From: Aestuariicoccus sp032586235
Lineage (GTDB): Bacteria > Pseudomonadota > Alphaproteobacteria > Rhodobacterales > Rhodobacteraceae
DNA length: 64,000 nt
Reading direction: 5' to 3'
Assembly (NCBI RefSeq): GCF_032586235.1
Contig: NZ_JAWHTD010000013.1
Location: 1-64,000, forward strand
The notes under the pieces are model-generated. The model did not search any database, had not been told where the DNA came from, and saw nothing but the letters and a program-made list of their open reading frames with translations. Position numbers and translations under genes: made by a program. Numbering within the stretch: position 1 is the first letter of the stretch; every line of letters begins with the position of its first letter. This document shows, piece after piece, positions 63,760-64,000 of this stretch.

Positions 63760-64000
63760 TCACACCGCGCGTTCGACCATCATTTTCTTAATCTCTGCAA
63801 TGGCCTTGGCGGGGTTCAGACCCTTGGGACAGGTCTTGGCGCAGTTCATGATCGTGTGGCAGCGATACAGCTTGAAGGGATCCTCCAGCTCGTCCAGACG
63901 CTCGCCCGTCGCCTCGTCGCGGCTGTCGATGATCCAGCGGTAGGCATGCAGAAGCGCCGCCGGCCCCAGATAGCGATCACCGTTCCACCAGTAGCTCGGG
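63760..64000 (-). CDS. sdhB: succinate dehydrogenase iron-sulfur subunit, C-terminal part
   Basis: C-terminal 79 residues visible (gene continues beyond the window edge). PSYWWNGDRYLGPAALLHAYRWIIDSRD and CHTIMNCAKTCPKGLNPAKAI include the last cysteines of the [3Fe-4S] and [4Fe-4S] clusters, followed by AIAEIKKMMVERAV at the end. Complex II of the respiratory chain. Identity is firm although the 5' part is missing. Confidence 0.95.
   Translation of the reverse strand, partial: PSYWWNGDRYLGPAALLHAYRWIIDSRDEATGERLDELEDPFKLYRCHTIMNCAKTCPKGLNPAKAIAEIKKMMVERAV

Overview
The window looks like chromosomal DNA of a high-GC alphaproteobacterium of the Rhodobacteraceae (Roseobacter group). The basis is family recognition: an FnrL-type regulator divergent from hemN, cbb3 oxidase genes ccoNOQP and ccoGHIS, a membrane-anchored cytochrome c_y, an NDUFS4-like complex I protein, a CtrA-like regulator and a type III PLP ornithine decarboxylase. 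Most coding DNA has a strong G/C third-position bias. No rRNA, CRISPR array, insertion sequence or integrase gene was recognised.

Layout. 1-8089 is an accessory region that ends at the 3' end of tRNA-Arg(TCT). It has an HGGxxTG protein, a four-gene block (histidine kinase, FixJ-type regulator, exported HbpS-like protein, exported ankyrin protein), a nucleoside deaminase, an alpha/beta hydrolase, a SnoaL-like protein and a truncated acetyltransferase, separated by long gene-poor stretches. 8090-19504 holds the tRNA, the NDUFS4-like gene, uvrB, a putative metallopeptidase, small lipoproteins, a hemerythrin protein, a universal stress protein, a CtrA-like regulator, an agmatine-deiminase-family enzyme, an orphan ParA and small conserved genes. 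19553-28102 carries a large beta-helix protein without a signal peptide, hrpB, gnd and the argD-argF pair. 28348-31580 is a poorly understood unit: a variant M19 dipeptidase, a 552-residue unknown and a DUF3726 protein. 31588-42209 has truA, ycjX-GNAT-ycjF, a VIT1/CCC1 transporter, ileS, a lipoprotein phosphatase, DUF3253, ogt, pheA and cytochrome c_y.

42376-48263 is a yejABEF-type peptide or oligopeptide ABC importer. 48591-61906 is a micro-oxic respiration region: hemN, fnrL, a phzF-like gene, a two-domain UspA, ccoNOQP, two overlapping small ORFs, a LysR regulator and ccoGHIS. Four perfect TTGAY-N4-RTCAA boxes lie in front of hemN/fnrL, uspA/ccoN (two) and ccoG, so the logic is readable: FnrL senses low oxygen, adjusts its own level and haem synthesis, and switches on the oxidase and its copper and assembly factors. 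The window ends with ornithine decarboxylase, a small zinc-ribbon membrane protein and the C-terminus of sdhB.

Dispersed structure outside the genes: a palindrome-bounded intergenic repeat present at 11.4 kb and 48.4 kb whose arms differ but stay complementary, a short GC-rich repeat at 26.9, 40.6 and 46.6 kb, a nested palindrome after uvrB, and an abrupt low-GC patch inside the ileS editing domain. All coordinates, GC counts and motif matches were read by eye; no database search was run.
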